Part shown: in pieces, positions 23,770-36,371 of the stretch
How the letters are laid out: each line of letters opens with the position of its first letter
Position numbering within the stretch: the stretch's first letter is position 1
DNA from: Streptomyces sp. B21-083
GTDB lineage: Bacteria > Actinomycetota > Actinomycetes > Streptomycetales > Streptomycetaceae
NCBI RefSeq assembly: GCF_036898825.1
Contig: NZ_JARUND010000002.1
Coordinates: 2,356,001 to 2,420,000 of the forward strand
DNA length: 64,000 nucleotides
Reading direction: 5' to 3'
Position numbers and translations under genes: made by a program
Notes under the pieces: model-generated
The model's database searches: none
The model's input: the letters and a program-made list of their open reading frames with translations, nothing else
Told to the model about the DNA's origin: nothing

Positions 23770-26496
23770 CTAGTGCGCGGCCGACTCCCAGTCGAGCCCC
23801 GAGCCCACCGAAACGTCCAGGGGCGCCCGGAGGGTCACCGCGCCCGCCATCTCGCGGCGGACCAGCTCCTCCGTGGCCTCGCGCTCGCCCGGGGCGATCT
23901 CCAGGACGATTTCGTCGTGGACCTGGAGCAGCATGCGGGACTTGAGCTTCGTCTCCTCGAGCGCCCGGCCCACGTTCAGCATGGCGATCTTGACGATGTC
24001 CGCCGCCGTGCCCTGGATCGGGGCGTTCAGGGCCATGCGCTCGGCCATCTCGCGGCGCTGGCGGTTGTCGCTGTTCAGGTCGGGGAGGTACCGGCGGCGG
24101 CCGAACAGGGTCTCCGTGTAGCCCGTCGCCCGTGCCTCGTCGACCGCCCGGCGCAGATAGTCCCGTACGCCGCCGAAGCGTTCGAAGTACGTGTCCATCA
24201 GGCCGCGTGCCTCGCCGGCGTCGATGTTCAGCTGTCCGGACAGGCCGAAGGCCGACAGACCGTACGCCAGGCCGTACGACATCGCCTTGATCTTGCGGCG
24301 CATCTCCGCGTCCACCGCCGAGCGGTCCACCGCGAACACCTGGGAGGCGACCGTGGTGTGCAGGTCCTCACCGGACGTGAACGCCTCCAACAGGCCCTCG
24401 TCCTCGGAGAGATGGGCCATCACCCGGAGTTCGATCTGGCTGTAGTCCGCGGTCATCAGCGACTCGAAGCCCTCGCCGACCACGAAACCGCGACGGATGG
24501 CCCGGCCCTCGTCCGTGCGGACCGGGATGTTCTGGAGGTTGGGGTCCGTGGAGGACAGCCGGCCCGTCGCCGCCACCGTCTGGTTGAACGTCGTGTGGAT
24601 ACGGCCGTCCGCCGCGATCGTCTTGATCAGGCCCTCGACGGTGACGCGCAGCTTCGCCTGCTCGCGGTGGCGGAGCATGACGACCGGCAGTTCGTTGTCC
24701 GTCTGCGTCGCGAGCCACGCCAGGGCGTCCGCGTCCGTCGTGTAGCCCGTCTTCGTCTTCTTCGTCTTCGGCAGGCCCAGCTCCCCGAAGAGGACCTCCT
24801 GAAGCTGCTTGGGCGAGCCGAGGTTGAACTCGTGGCCGGCCGCCGCGTGCGCCTCCTTCACCGCCTGCTGCACCGCGCCCGCGAACATCTGCTCCATGGC
24901 TTCGAGGTGGGCCCGGTCCGCCGCGATGCCGTGCCGCTCCATGCGGGCCAGCAGTGCCGAAGTCGGCAGCTCCATGTCCCCCAGCAGATCCACCGCGCCG
25001 ACCTCCTGGACGCGCTCGCCGAACGCCTCGCCCAGGTCGACGATCGTGCGGGCCTGCACCATCAGGGAATCGGCCTCCGCTCCCTCGTCCGTACCGAAGG
25101 CCAGTTGGCCGTCCGCCGTCGCGGCGGGCGCCAGTTCACGGCCGAGGTACTCCAGGGACAGCGCGTCCAGGTCGAAGGAACGCCGGCCCGGCTTCACCAG
25201 GTACGCGGCGAGGGCCGTGTCCATGCTGACCCCGGCCACGGTCCAGCCGTGCTCCGCGAAGACCCGCATCGCGCCCTTGGCACTGTGGAACACCTTGGGC
25301 CGGTCCGCGTCGGCCAGCCAGGCCGCGAACGCGTTCTCGTCGGCCTCGTCAAGCTCCGCCGGGTCGAACCAGGCCGCCGCTCCCCCGGCCGCGGCGAGCG
25401 CGACCTCGGCGACCGAGCCGGTGCCCAGCGCCCAGGTGTCGACCGTGGCGACGCCGAGCACCTGTGTGCCGTGCTCGGTGAGCCAGGGGGCCAGCTCGCC
25501 CGCGCCGAGCACCGTCCCGTCCACCTCGACGCCGCCCTCGGCCACCGGTCCGGCCTCGACCTCCTCGGCGCCCGGGTCGACGGCCAGCAGGCGCTCGCGC
25601 AGCGAGGGGTTCCGGATCTCCAGGGTGTCGAGGACCACGGCCACCGCCGTACGGTCGTACGCCGCCCGCTCCAAGTCCGTGACCGTCTTCGGGAGTTCGA
25701 CGTCCCGGACCATCTCCGTGAGCCGGCGGTTGAGCTTCACGGCCTCCAGGTGGTCACGCAGGTTCTGCCCGACCTTGCCCTTGACCTCCTCGACCCGCTC
25801 CACCAGCTCCGCGAACGACCCGAACTGGTTGATCCACTTCGCCGCCGTCTTCTCACCGACCCCCGGAATGCCCGGCAGGTTGTCGGACGGGTCGCCGCGC
25901 AGCGCCGCGAAGTCCGGGTACTGGGCCGGCGTCAACCCGTACTTCTCGAAGACCTTCTCCGGGGTGAACCGGGTCAGCTCCGAGACCCCCTTCGTCGGAT
26001 ACAGCACCGTCGTGTTCTCGGTGACCAGCTGGAAGGAGTCCCGGTCGCCGGTGACGATCAGTACTTCGAAGCCCTCGGCCTCGGCCTGCGTGGTCAGCGT
26101 GGCGATGACGTCGTCGGCCTCGAAACCGTCGACGGCGAACCGCTCCGCGTGCATCGCGTCGAGCAGCTCGCCGATCAGCTCGACCTGGCCCTTGAACTCG
26201 TCCGGCGTCTTCGACCGGTTCGCCTTGTACTCCGTGAACTCCTCGGAGCGCCAGGTCTTGCGGGACACGTCGAACGCCACCGCGAAGTGCGTGGGCGCCT
26301 CGTCGCGCAGCGTGTTGGCGAGCATCGACGCGAAGCCGTAGATCGCGTTCGTCGGCTGGCCCGTCGCGGTCGTGAAGTTCTCCGCGGGCAGCGCGAAGAA
26401 CGCGCGGTACGCCAGCGAATGCCCATCCATGAGCATCAGCCGGGGGCGGCCCGTGCCGGAGGTCTTCTCGGTCTTCTTCGATGCTGTTTCTGCCAC
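23770..26496 (-). CDS. polA: DNA polymerase I
   Basis: 908 residues from GTG 26496 with AGGA nine bases upstream. The 5'-3' exonuclease domain comes first (LMLMDGHSLAYRAFFALP, then ADDVIATL, VTGDRDSFQLV, GDPSDNLPGIPGVGEKTAAK). The middle domain (about 315-500) lacks the acidic DxE motif of a working 3'-5' exonuclease; the expected place reads VGVATVDTWALG. The polymerase domain has motif A ADYSQIELR (D684), motif B RRKIKAMSYGLAYGLSAFG, and motif C QVHDEIVLE (D861). So it should do nick translation and gap filling without proofreading, as in other actinobacterial Pol I. Role: DNA repair and Okazaki fragment maturation. Confidence 0.97.
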   Translation of the reverse strand: MAETASKKTEKTSGTGRPRLMLMDGHSLAYRAFFALPAENFTTATGQPTNAIYGFASMLANTLRDEAPTHFAVAFDVSRKTWRSEEFTEYKANRSKTPDEFKGQVELIGELLDAMHAERFAVDGFEADDVIATLTTQAEAEGFEVLIVTGDRDSFQLVTENTTVLYPTKGVSELTRFTPEKVFEKYGLTPAQYPDFAALRGDPSDNLPGIPGVGEKTAAKWINQFGSFAELVERVEEVKGKVGQNLRDHLEAVKLNRRLTEMVRDVELPKTVTDLERAAYDRTAVAVVLDTLEIRNPSLRERLLAVDPGAEEVEAGPVAEGGVEVDGTVLGAGELAPWLTEHGTQVLGVATVDTWALGTGSVAEVALAAAGGAAAWFDPAELDEADENAFAAWLADADRPKVFHSAKGAMRVFAEHGWTVAGVSMDTALAAYLVKPGRRSFDLDALSLEYLGRELAPAATADGQLAFGTDEGAEADSLMVQARTIVDLGEAFGERVQEVGAVDLLGDMELPTSALLARMERHGIAADRAHLEAMEQMFAGAVQQAVKEAHAAAGHEFNLGSPKQLQEVLFGELGLPKTKKTKTGYTTDADALAWLATQTDNELPVVMLRHREQAKLRVTVEGLIKTIAADGRIHTTFNQTVAATGRLSSTDPNLQNIPVRTDEGRAIRRGFVVGEGFESLMTADYSQIELRVMAHLSEDEGLLEAFTSGEDLHTTVASQVFAVDRSAVDAEMRRKIKAMSYGLAYGLSAFGLSGQLNIDAGEARGLMDTYFERFGGVRDYLRRAVDEARATGYTETLFGRRRYLPDLNSDNRQRREMAERMALNAPIQGTAADIVKIAMLNVGRALEETKLKSRMLLQVHDEIVLEIAPGEREATEELVRREMAGAVTLRAPLDVSVGSGLDWESAAH

Positions 26497-26672
26497 GACC
26501 CCGATCCTGCCACGTGCCACTGACAACGCGGGCCGCCCGGGCCCTCCAGGACCCGGTACGCCGTTGTCACTGCCCCGTGCGAGGATCGAACAGGTGGCAC
26601 ATACGCAGGCGAACCATGCGCACGCCCACCACGTGCAAGCGGAGACACACGTGCAAGCGAAGGGGCTCAGCC

Positions 26673-28947
<2,275 letters not shown>

Positions 28948-28952
<5 letters not shown>

Positions 28953-28965
28953 GCGTTTGCTCAGT
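28948..28965 (+). terminator. small hairpin over the oxidoreductase stop codon
   Basis: ACTGAGC, loop GTTT, GCTCAGT: a seven-base-pair stem that includes the TGA stop. Too weak to be sure of termination; the next gene starts 59 bp on. Confidence 0.3.
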
Positions 28966-29023
28966 GGACGAGGACACAGGCGTGCGGACACCGCACCGAT
29001 CACGACGAACGGAGCCGGGCCCC

Positions 29024-29488
29024 ATGGGCGAGCAGCAGCACGTGAAGTTCCCGCAGCAGGTCATCGACGAGTACACGGCACTGGGTATCGACGTGATCGC
29101 CATGTTCTCCGCGGGCCACCTCGGCAACCGGATGGGCGTGCAGATCGTGGAGGCGTCGGCCGACCGGGTCGTCGGCACGATGCCCGTCGAGGGCAACACA
29201 CAGCCGTACGGCCTGCTGCACGGCGGCGCTTCCGCGGTGCTGGCCGAGACGCTCGGGTCGGTCGGGGCGATGCTGCACGGGGGCAGCGCGAAGATCGCCG
29301 TCGGCGTGGACCTGAACTGCACCCACCATCGCGGGGCCCGCTCCGGCCTGGTCACCGGCGTGGCCACACCGGTGCACCGGGGGCGGTCGACAGCGACGTA
29401 CGAGATCGTGATCACGGACGAGGCCGACAAGCGCGTATGCACGGCGCGTCTGACGTGCCTGCTGCGTGACGCGCCCGCGGCGGCATGA
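29024..29488 (+). CDS. PaaI family hotdog-fold thioesterase
   Basis: 154 residues from ATG 29024. The hotdog core shows ADRVVGTMPVEGNTQPYGLLHGG, whose LLHGG segment with an Asn/Gln and His is typical of the PaaI active site, followed by the long helix ASAVLAETLGSVGAML, GVDLNCTHHRGARSG and a last strand ICTARLTCLL-like (VCTARLTCLLRD). It hydrolyses acyl-CoA thioesters, perhaps aromatic or medium-chain. It sits 71 bp behind the oxidoreductase gene on the same strand; no metabolic link is evident. Confidence 0.88.
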   Translation: MGEQQHVKFPQQVIDEYTALGIDVIAMFSAGHLGNRMGVQIVEASADRVVGTMPVEGNTQPYGLLHGGASAVLAETLGSVGAMLHGGSAKIAVGVDLNCTHHRGARSGLVTGVATPVHRGRSTATYEIVITDEADKRVCTARLTCLLRDAPAAA

Positions 29489-29500
29489 GGGCGCTTCCTC

Positions 29501-29595
29501 ACCCCCTCCGCCCTTTACCCCTCCTGCCCCAGGAGGCTGCGCCCCCGGACCCCCAGCGGCCCCGACCGGGCATCGCCCTCGAACGCCGGACAGGC
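29501..29595 (-). repeat. Streptomyces dispersed intergenic repeat, copy A
   Basis: Read on the minus strand it runs from CCTGTCCGGCGTTCGAGGGCG-like sequence through GGGGTCCGGGGGCGCAGCC to GGGGTAAAGGGCGGAGGGGG. The same order of blocks is found, degenerate, at 53101-53220 on the plus strand, and this type of sequence is common between Streptomyces genes. The remaining bases to 29734 show no gene. Confidence 0.6.
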
Positions 29596-29734
29596 CGGAG
29601 GCGCGGTTCGACGCCGGAAGGGCGCAAACCCCGCCGGGGCCGCACCGGCCCCGACCTGCCGCCCCACCCTTGCCGAAGGTCCCCGTTGCCTGCCCGGCCA
29701 CCCCCCACTACCGTTCCCGCATGAGGCTGCGACC

Positions 29735-30415
29735 ATGACCGGCATCGGCCCCGTCGAACCCGTCAACTCGCCGGACGCGCAAGAGACTTACGAAATCATC
29801 GGTGCCGACACACCACGTCTCGCACACCGCTGGAAGGCCGCGTCGCCGCGCGTCCGCAGAGCCACTCTCTGCGCCGCCGCGCTCGCCGCCGCGACAGCCG
29901 GAGTCATCGCCCTACTGCCCCCGAAGCCGTCCGGGCCGACCAGCACCCTCATCCCCATCCCGTGGCCCTCGACCGTCACCACGTTCCGGTACACCGGACT
30001 CGCCGCGACCTTCGACTCCGCGCCCGCCAGCGGCCTCTTCCGGTTCGCGGTGACCGTACACAGCGGGCCCCCCGTGACCCTGCGCGTCGACGGCGCCGCC
30101 GTCGCCGGTCTCACCGCCCGCATCTCACCCGCCCAGACCACCACCACCATCAACGCGGGGACCACCCGTCGGATCACCGTCCAGATATCCGTGATCCGCT
30201 GCACCGGCCTCCCCCTCGACAGGCATCGACCCTCGCTCGCCGTAACGCTGCGTAACACACGCGCAATACAACATCACCGCTTCATCTTCGGCGGCACCTA
30301 CCCCGACGACCTCGCCACGCTGCTCCACACCGCCTGCGACCCTTTGCCCCCGCGGCCAAGCACGAGGACACAGGCAGAGGCAATCGAAGCTCCATATTCT
30401 CAAAATATGGACTGA
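29735..30415 (+). CDS. hypothetical membrane-anchored protein
   Basis: 226 residues from ATG 29735, with GAGG seven bases upstream. A cytoplasmic N-terminal part of about 40 residues is followed by one hydrophobic helix (ATLCAAALAAATAGVIALLP) and an extracytoplasmic beta-rich domain of about 150 residues with FRYTGLAATFDSAP, FRFAVTVHSGPPVTLRV and TTTTINAGTTRRITVQISV, an alternation typical of Ig-like folds, plus two cysteines (IRCTG and TACDP) that could pair. I do not recognise the family. An AT-rich inverted repeat covers the last codons. Confidence 0.65.
   Translation: MTGIGPVEPVNSPDAQETYEIIGADTPRLAHRWKAASPRVRRATLCAAALAAATAGVIALLPPKPSGPTSTLIPIPWPSTVTTFRYTGLAATFDSAPASGLFRFAVTVHSGPPVTLRVDGAAVAGLTARISPAQTTTTINAGTTRRITVQISVIRCTGLPLDRHRPSLAVTLRNTRAIQHHRFIFGGTYPDDLATLLHTACDPLPPRPSTRTQAEAIEAPYSQNMD
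30392..30410. repeat. AT-rich inverted repeat at the end of the hypothetical gene
   Basis: CCATATT, loop CTCAA, AATATGG: seven paired bases at the 3' end of the gene at 29735, unusually AT-rich here. It could be a weak terminator or a protein-binding site ahead of the liv operon. The space 30416-30655 must hold the liv promoter; no clear -35/-10 pair can be named. Confidence 0.45.
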
Positions 30416-30655
30416 GAGTAATTCCGGCCAAACTGGCCGAGATCAACTTCCGCCAAGGATCATCAACCGGCACGTCATAACAAGAAAGTCACAAGCCAGC
30501 CCTCCAAGATGCTCCCGTGCACAGAGGGGCTTAGAGTCACGGCCAGTCACCGCGCCGCCGGGCGCGTCTGCAGCACGGTTTGCTCCACCCCAGTACGGCC
30601 CGGCGAGACACACGGCAGCCCAGCAGGGCCGCTGCGCCAGGGAGAGGATTTAATC

Positions 30656-31873
30656 GTGCGTCAGCGTTCTTTGGTCGTACTCACCTCCATGCTCACCACC
30701 GGAGCACTCGCACTGACCGCCTGCGGTTCGCGCGACAACAGTGGAGACAAGAGCAGCGACAAGACCGAGATCATCATCGGCGTCGACGCCCCGCTGACCG
30801 GCCAGAACTCCGCCACGGGCCTCGGCATCCAGGGTGGCGTGCAGATCGCCGTCGATGACGCCAACAAGAACAACACCGTCCCCGGCGTGACCTTCAAGGT
30901 CCTGGCGCTGGACGACAAGGCGATCCCGGCCCAGGGCCAGTCGAACGCCACCCAACTGGTCAGCAACGACAAGGTTCTCGGCGTCGTCGGCCCGCTGAAC
31001 TCCGGTGTCGCCACCCAGATGCAGCAGGTCTTCGCCACCGCCAACCTGGTCGAGGTCTCGCCCTCCAACACGGCGCCCGAGCTCACCCAGGGCAAGAACT
31101 GGCAGACGGCGAAGTCGCGTCCCTTCAAGACGTACTTCCGCACCGCCACCACCGACGCCCTCCAGGGCGGCTTCGCGGCCGAATACGCGTCCACCACGCT
31201 CAAGAAGCGCAACGTCTTCATCGTCGACGACAAGCAGACCTACGGCGCCGGCCTGGCCAAGCTCTTCAAGGCCGGCTTCACCAAGTCCGGCGGCAAGGTC
31301 GCGGGCGAGGACCACGTCAACACCGGCGACACCGACTTCTCGGCCCTCGTCACCAAGATCAAGAACTCCAAGGCCGACCTCGTCTACTACGGCGGCCAGT
31401 ACGACGAGTCGGAGAAGCTGACCAAGCAGCTCAAGGACGGCGGCGCCAAGATCCCGCTGTTCGGCGGCGACGGCATGTTCTCCGACACCTACATCCAGAC
31501 CTCCGGCAAGACCTCCGAAGGCGACCTCGTCACCTCCGTCGGCCAGCCCGTCGACTCCCTGCCCTCCGCCGCGGACTTCATCAAGAAGTACAAGGCCTCC
31601 GGCCTCAAGGGCGACTACGGCACCTACGGTGGCTACTCCTACGACGCCGCGACCGCCATCATCAAGGCGATCGGCAACGTCGTGAAGGACGGCAAGATCC
31701 CGGACGGCGCCCGCGCCAAGATCGTCGACGAGGTCCAGAAGACCAAGTTCGACGGCATCGCCGGCCCCGTCTCGTTCGACGAGTACGGCGACACCACCAA
31801 CAAGCAGCTCACCGTCTACCAGGTCGTCGACGGTAAGTGGAAGGCCGTCAAGAGCGGCACGTTCAACGGCTGA
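30656..31873 (+). CDS. branched-chain amino acid ABC transporter substrate-binding lipoprotein
   Basis: 405 residues from GTG 30656 with GGGAGAGGA upstream. The signal peptide ends in the lipobox ALTAC, so the mature protein is a lipoprotein at the outer face of the membrane. The mature part is a LivJ-type periplasmic-binding fold: IIIGVDAPLTGQNSATGLG, GVVGPLNSGVATQMQQV, PFKTYFRTATTDALQGG, VFIVDDKQTYGAGLAKLF, YYGGQYDESEKL and YGGYSYDAATAIIKAI. It leads a five-gene operon (this gene, two permeases, two ATPases). The ligand, Leu/Ile/Val or another hydrophobic amino acid, is inferred from the family. Confidence 0.93.
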   Translation: MRQRSLVVLTSMLTTGALALTACGSRDNSGDKSSDKTEIIIGVDAPLTGQNSATGLGIQGGVQIAVDDANKNNTVPGVTFKVLALDDKAIPAQGQSNATQLVSNDKVLGVVGPLNSGVATQMQQVFATANLVEVSPSNTAPELTQGKNWQTAKSRPFKTYFRTATTDALQGGFAAEYASTTLKKRNVFIVDDKQTYGAGLAKLFKAGFTKSGGKVAGEDHVNTGDTDFSALVTKIKNSKADLVYYGGQYDESEKLTKQLKDGGAKIPLFGGDGMFSDTYIQTSGKTSEGDLVTSVGQPVDSLPSAADFIKKYKASGLKGDYGTYGGYSYDAATAIIKAIGNVVKDGKIPDGARAKIVDEVQKTKFDGIAGPVSFDEYGDTTNKQLTVYQVVDGKWKAVKSGTFNG

Positions 31874-31898
31874 TCCCCACCGCCGCTAGCACCACCCA

Positions 31899-31939
31899 CG
31901 GGCCGCGCGGCCACGACCACACCGTCACCGCGCGGCCCG
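31899..31939 (+). promoter_or_regulatory. intercistronic hairpin between the binding protein and permease genes
   Basis: CGGGCCGCGCGG (31899-31910) pairs exactly with 31928-31939, 17-base loop, in the 111-bp gap behind the binding-protein gene. No T-tract follows. Such hairpins usually protect or partly terminate the upstream message, so that more binding protein than permease is made. Confidence 0.6.
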
Positions 31940-31984
31940 CTTCACGCCCTGCTCACTCCCCACCACCCACATGGAGGCCACGCG

Positions 31985-32917
31985 GTGAACACTCTGCCGC
32001 AGCAGCTGGCCAACGGGCTGTTCCTCGGCTCGATGTACGGGCTGATCGCCATCGGTTACACGATGGTGTACGGCATCGTCCAGCTCATCAACTTCGCCCA
32101 TGGCGAGATCTTCATGACCGGAGGCTTCGGCGCACTCACGGTCTACCTCTTCGTCCTGCCCGACGGCACATCCATGTGGATAGCCCTACCAGCGATGCTC
32201 ATCGGCGGCGGAATCGTCTCCGTCCTCATCGCCGTCGGGGCGGAACGCTTCGCCTACCGACCACTACGCGGAGCGCCACGCCTCGCACCCCTCATCACCG
32301 CCATCGGCCTCTCCCTCGCCCTCCAGCAGGCCGTCTTCAACTGGTACCCCGACGCCAAGACCGACCGCAACTTCCCGCAGTTGGACTTCGGCCCCTGGCA
32401 CCTCGGCTCCATCAGCATCAGCAGCGGCTCCGTCTTCGTCATCGTCGCCGCCCCGCTCTGTATGGCGGCCCTCGCCCTCTTCGTCAGCCTCTCCCGCACC
32501 GGCCGCGCCATGCAGGCCACCGCGCAGGACCCCGACACCGCCCAGCTCATGGGCATCGACACCAACCGCATCATCGTGATCGCCTTCGCCATCGGCGGCT
32601 TCTTCGCCGCGGTCGCCGCCGTCGCCTACGGCCTGCGCTACGGCTCGGTCAAGTACGACATGGGCTTCCAGATGGGACTCAAGGCGTTCACCGCCGCCGT
32701 CCTCGGCGGCATCGGCAACATCTACGGTGCGATGATCGGCGGCCTCGTCCTCGGCCTCGCCGAAACCATGGCCACCTCCTACATCGACGGCATCCCCGGC
32801 ATGCAGCAGCTCGGAGGCGGCGGCTGGGCGTCCGTATGGGCCTTCGTCCTCCTCATCCTCGTACTGCTGTTCAGGCCACAAGGCCTGGTCGGCGAACGCG
32901 TCGCGGACAGGGCGTGA
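31985..32917 (+). CDS. livH: branched-chain amino acid ABC transporter permease (LivH type)
   Basis: 310 residues from GTG 31985 (GGAGG upstream in ATGGAGGCCACGCG). It has about eight hydrophobic segments and the LivH hallmarks NGLFLGSMYGLIAIGYTMVYG at the start, QLINFAHGEIFMTGGF, RAMQATAQDPDTAQLMGID with the coupling loop to the ATPase, and VLGGIGNIYGAMIGGLVLGL. It forms half of the membrane channel. Its stop overlaps the GTG of the next permease (GTGA). Confidence 0.94.
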   Translation: MNTLPQQLANGLFLGSMYGLIAIGYTMVYGIVQLINFAHGEIFMTGGFGALTVYLFVLPDGTSMWIALPAMLIGGGIVSVLIAVGAERFAYRPLRGAPRLAPLITAIGLSLALQQAVFNWYPDAKTDRNFPQLDFGPWHLGSISISSGSVFVIVAAPLCMAALALFVSLSRTGRAMQATAQDPDTAQLMGIDTNRIIVIAFAIGGFFAAVAAVAYGLRYGSVKYDMGFQMGLKAFTAAVLGGIGNIYGAMIGGLVLGLAETMATSYIDGIPGMQQLGGGGWASVWAFVLLILVLLFRPQGLVGERVADRA

Positions 32918-34691
32918 CCACCATGGCAACCACCGAGAAGACCACAGCCACCCCACGCGGCCTCATCGCACTCCCCCAGAGCGCAGCCCGCGCCCTCATC
33001 GCCGTCGGCGCCGTCGGCACCATCGCCAGCACGTTCATGTCCTGGACCTACACGTCCGACTTCCCCGGGGACCTCACCTACTACGGCTCCCCGGCCGGAC
33101 TCCAGATCCTCGCCCTCGTCGCCGGCGCACTCACCCTCCTGTACGCGCTCACCCTCTGGAACGTACGCGGCCTCAACTGGCTCAACCCGGCAGGCGCCAC
33201 CGCACCCGTCGTCCTCGCCGCCACCTCCGCCTTCGCCGTCAGCTGGTTCAGCGCCATCGCCATCGCCGTCGACCTCAAGGGCCTCGTGGCCCTCGACCCC
33301 GGCGCCTACATCGCCGCCATCGCCTCACTGGTGGCCCTCATCGGCGCCCTCGCGCTCCCCCGGCCCGGCGACACGTTCAAGAGCTACGTCACCAAGCCCC
33401 AGAACATCCCCGCGGCGCACAGCCTCCCCGCCTGGGTCGAGCGCCTGGTGATCTCCGCCGCCACCGCTCTCGCCCTGGTCGTCTTCGCCTACGGCATCGG
33501 CGTCGACCCGGACGCCAGCGAAACGTTCCTCGGCTACCTGCTGCTGGTCGTCTTCGGCGCCTGGGCACTGCTCACCGCCGGCCTCTTCGACCGCATCTCA
33601 GAGCTGAACGCCCGCCACAAGGGATTCGCCACCTCCATGGCCTTCCTCGCCGCGGCACTCTTCCCCTTCGTCGAGAACGACGAGCACAACGCCAACCTCG
33701 GCGTGAACATCCTCGTCGTCGCCACCGTCGCCCTCGGCCTCAACATCGTCGTCGGCCTCACCGGACTCCTCGACCTCGGATACGTCGCCTTCCTCGGCGT
33801 CGGCGCCTACGCCGCGGCCCTGGTCTCCGGCTCCGAGTTCTCCCGGTTCTCCGGCGTCCAGTTCCCCTTCTGGGCCGCCATGCTCACCGGCATGCTCGCC
33901 TCACTCGTCTTCGGCGTCCTCATCGGCGCCCCCACCCTGCGACTGCGCGGCGACTACCTCGCCATCGTCACCCTGGGCTTCGGAGAGATCTTCCGCATCA
34001 CCGTCAACAACCTCGACGGCACCTCCGGCCCCAACATCACCAACGGCCCCAACGGCATCTCGATGATCCCCGACCTGGAGATCTTCGGCTTCAACTTCGG
34101 AACGTCCCACGACATCGGCTCGATCACCCTCGGCCGATTCGCGAACTACTTCCTGCTGATGCTGATCATCACCGCGATCGTCGTGGTCGTCTTCAACCGG
34201 GCAGCGGACTCCCGCATCGGCCGCTCCTGGATCGCCATCCGCGAGGACGAGACCGCCGCCACCGCCATGGGCATCAACGGCTTCCGCGTCAAGCTCATCG
34301 CCTTCGCACTCGGCGCCTCCCTCGCCGGCCTCGCCGGCACGGTCAGCGCCCACGTCGGCTACAGCGTCAACCCCGCCCCCTACCAGTTCGCCGGCTCCGT
34401 CCCGCCGAACTCGGCCTTCCTGCTCGCCGCGGTCGTCCTCGGCGGCATGGGCACCGTCAACGGCCCCATCCTCGGCGCCACACTCCTCTACCTCCTCCCC
34501 GAGAAGCTCGGCTTCCTCAAGGAGTACCAGCTCTTCGCCTTCGGCATCGCCCTCGTGGTCCTCATGCGCTTCAGGCCCGAAGGCATCATCGCCAACCGGC
34601 GCCGCCAACTCGAATTCCACGAGACAGACCAACTCGACATCCCCGAGACCGGCCTCCCCGACACCACCGTCGGCGTCACCAAGGCAGGGGC

Positions 34692-34695
<4 letters not shown>
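32914..34695 (+). CDS. livM: branched-chain amino acid ABC transporter permease (LivM type)
   Basis: 593 residues from GTG 32914, or 590 from ATG 32923. Longer than E. coli LivM (about 425): the first 270 residues hold additional transmembrane helices (for example LIAVGAVGTIASTFMSW and LQILALVAGALTLLYALTLW), usual for Streptomyces members. The classical part begins near VNILVVATVALGLNIVVGLTGLLDLGY and contains LRLRGDYLAIVTLGFGEIFR, RSWIAIREDETAATAMGIN (the ATPase-coupling loop) and FLLAAVVLGGMGTVNGPILG. Start overlaps livH and end overlaps livG by four bases each. Confidence 0.93.
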
Positions 34696-36286
<1,591 letters not shown>

Positions 36287-36299
36287 GTCCTTCGACAGC

Positions 36300-36349
36300 A
36301 CGTACGAGAGGCCCGCGCCCCCGGCCAGGGGTGCGGGCCTCTCGTACGT
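36300..36349. terminator. bidirectional terminator between livF and the ANTAR regulator
   Basis: A 22-bp stem (ACGTACGAGAGGCCCGCGCC type, one G-T pair) with a six-base loop lies between the two convergent stops, 13 bp after livF and 22 bp from the regulator's stop. Confidence 0.85.
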
Positions 36350-36371
36350 CTACGTCCGTCCGTGGGCCGCG

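Noticed and set aside
23671..26523. 950-codon open frame on the plus strand opposite polA
   Set aside because: Antisense shadow of polA caused by codon bias.
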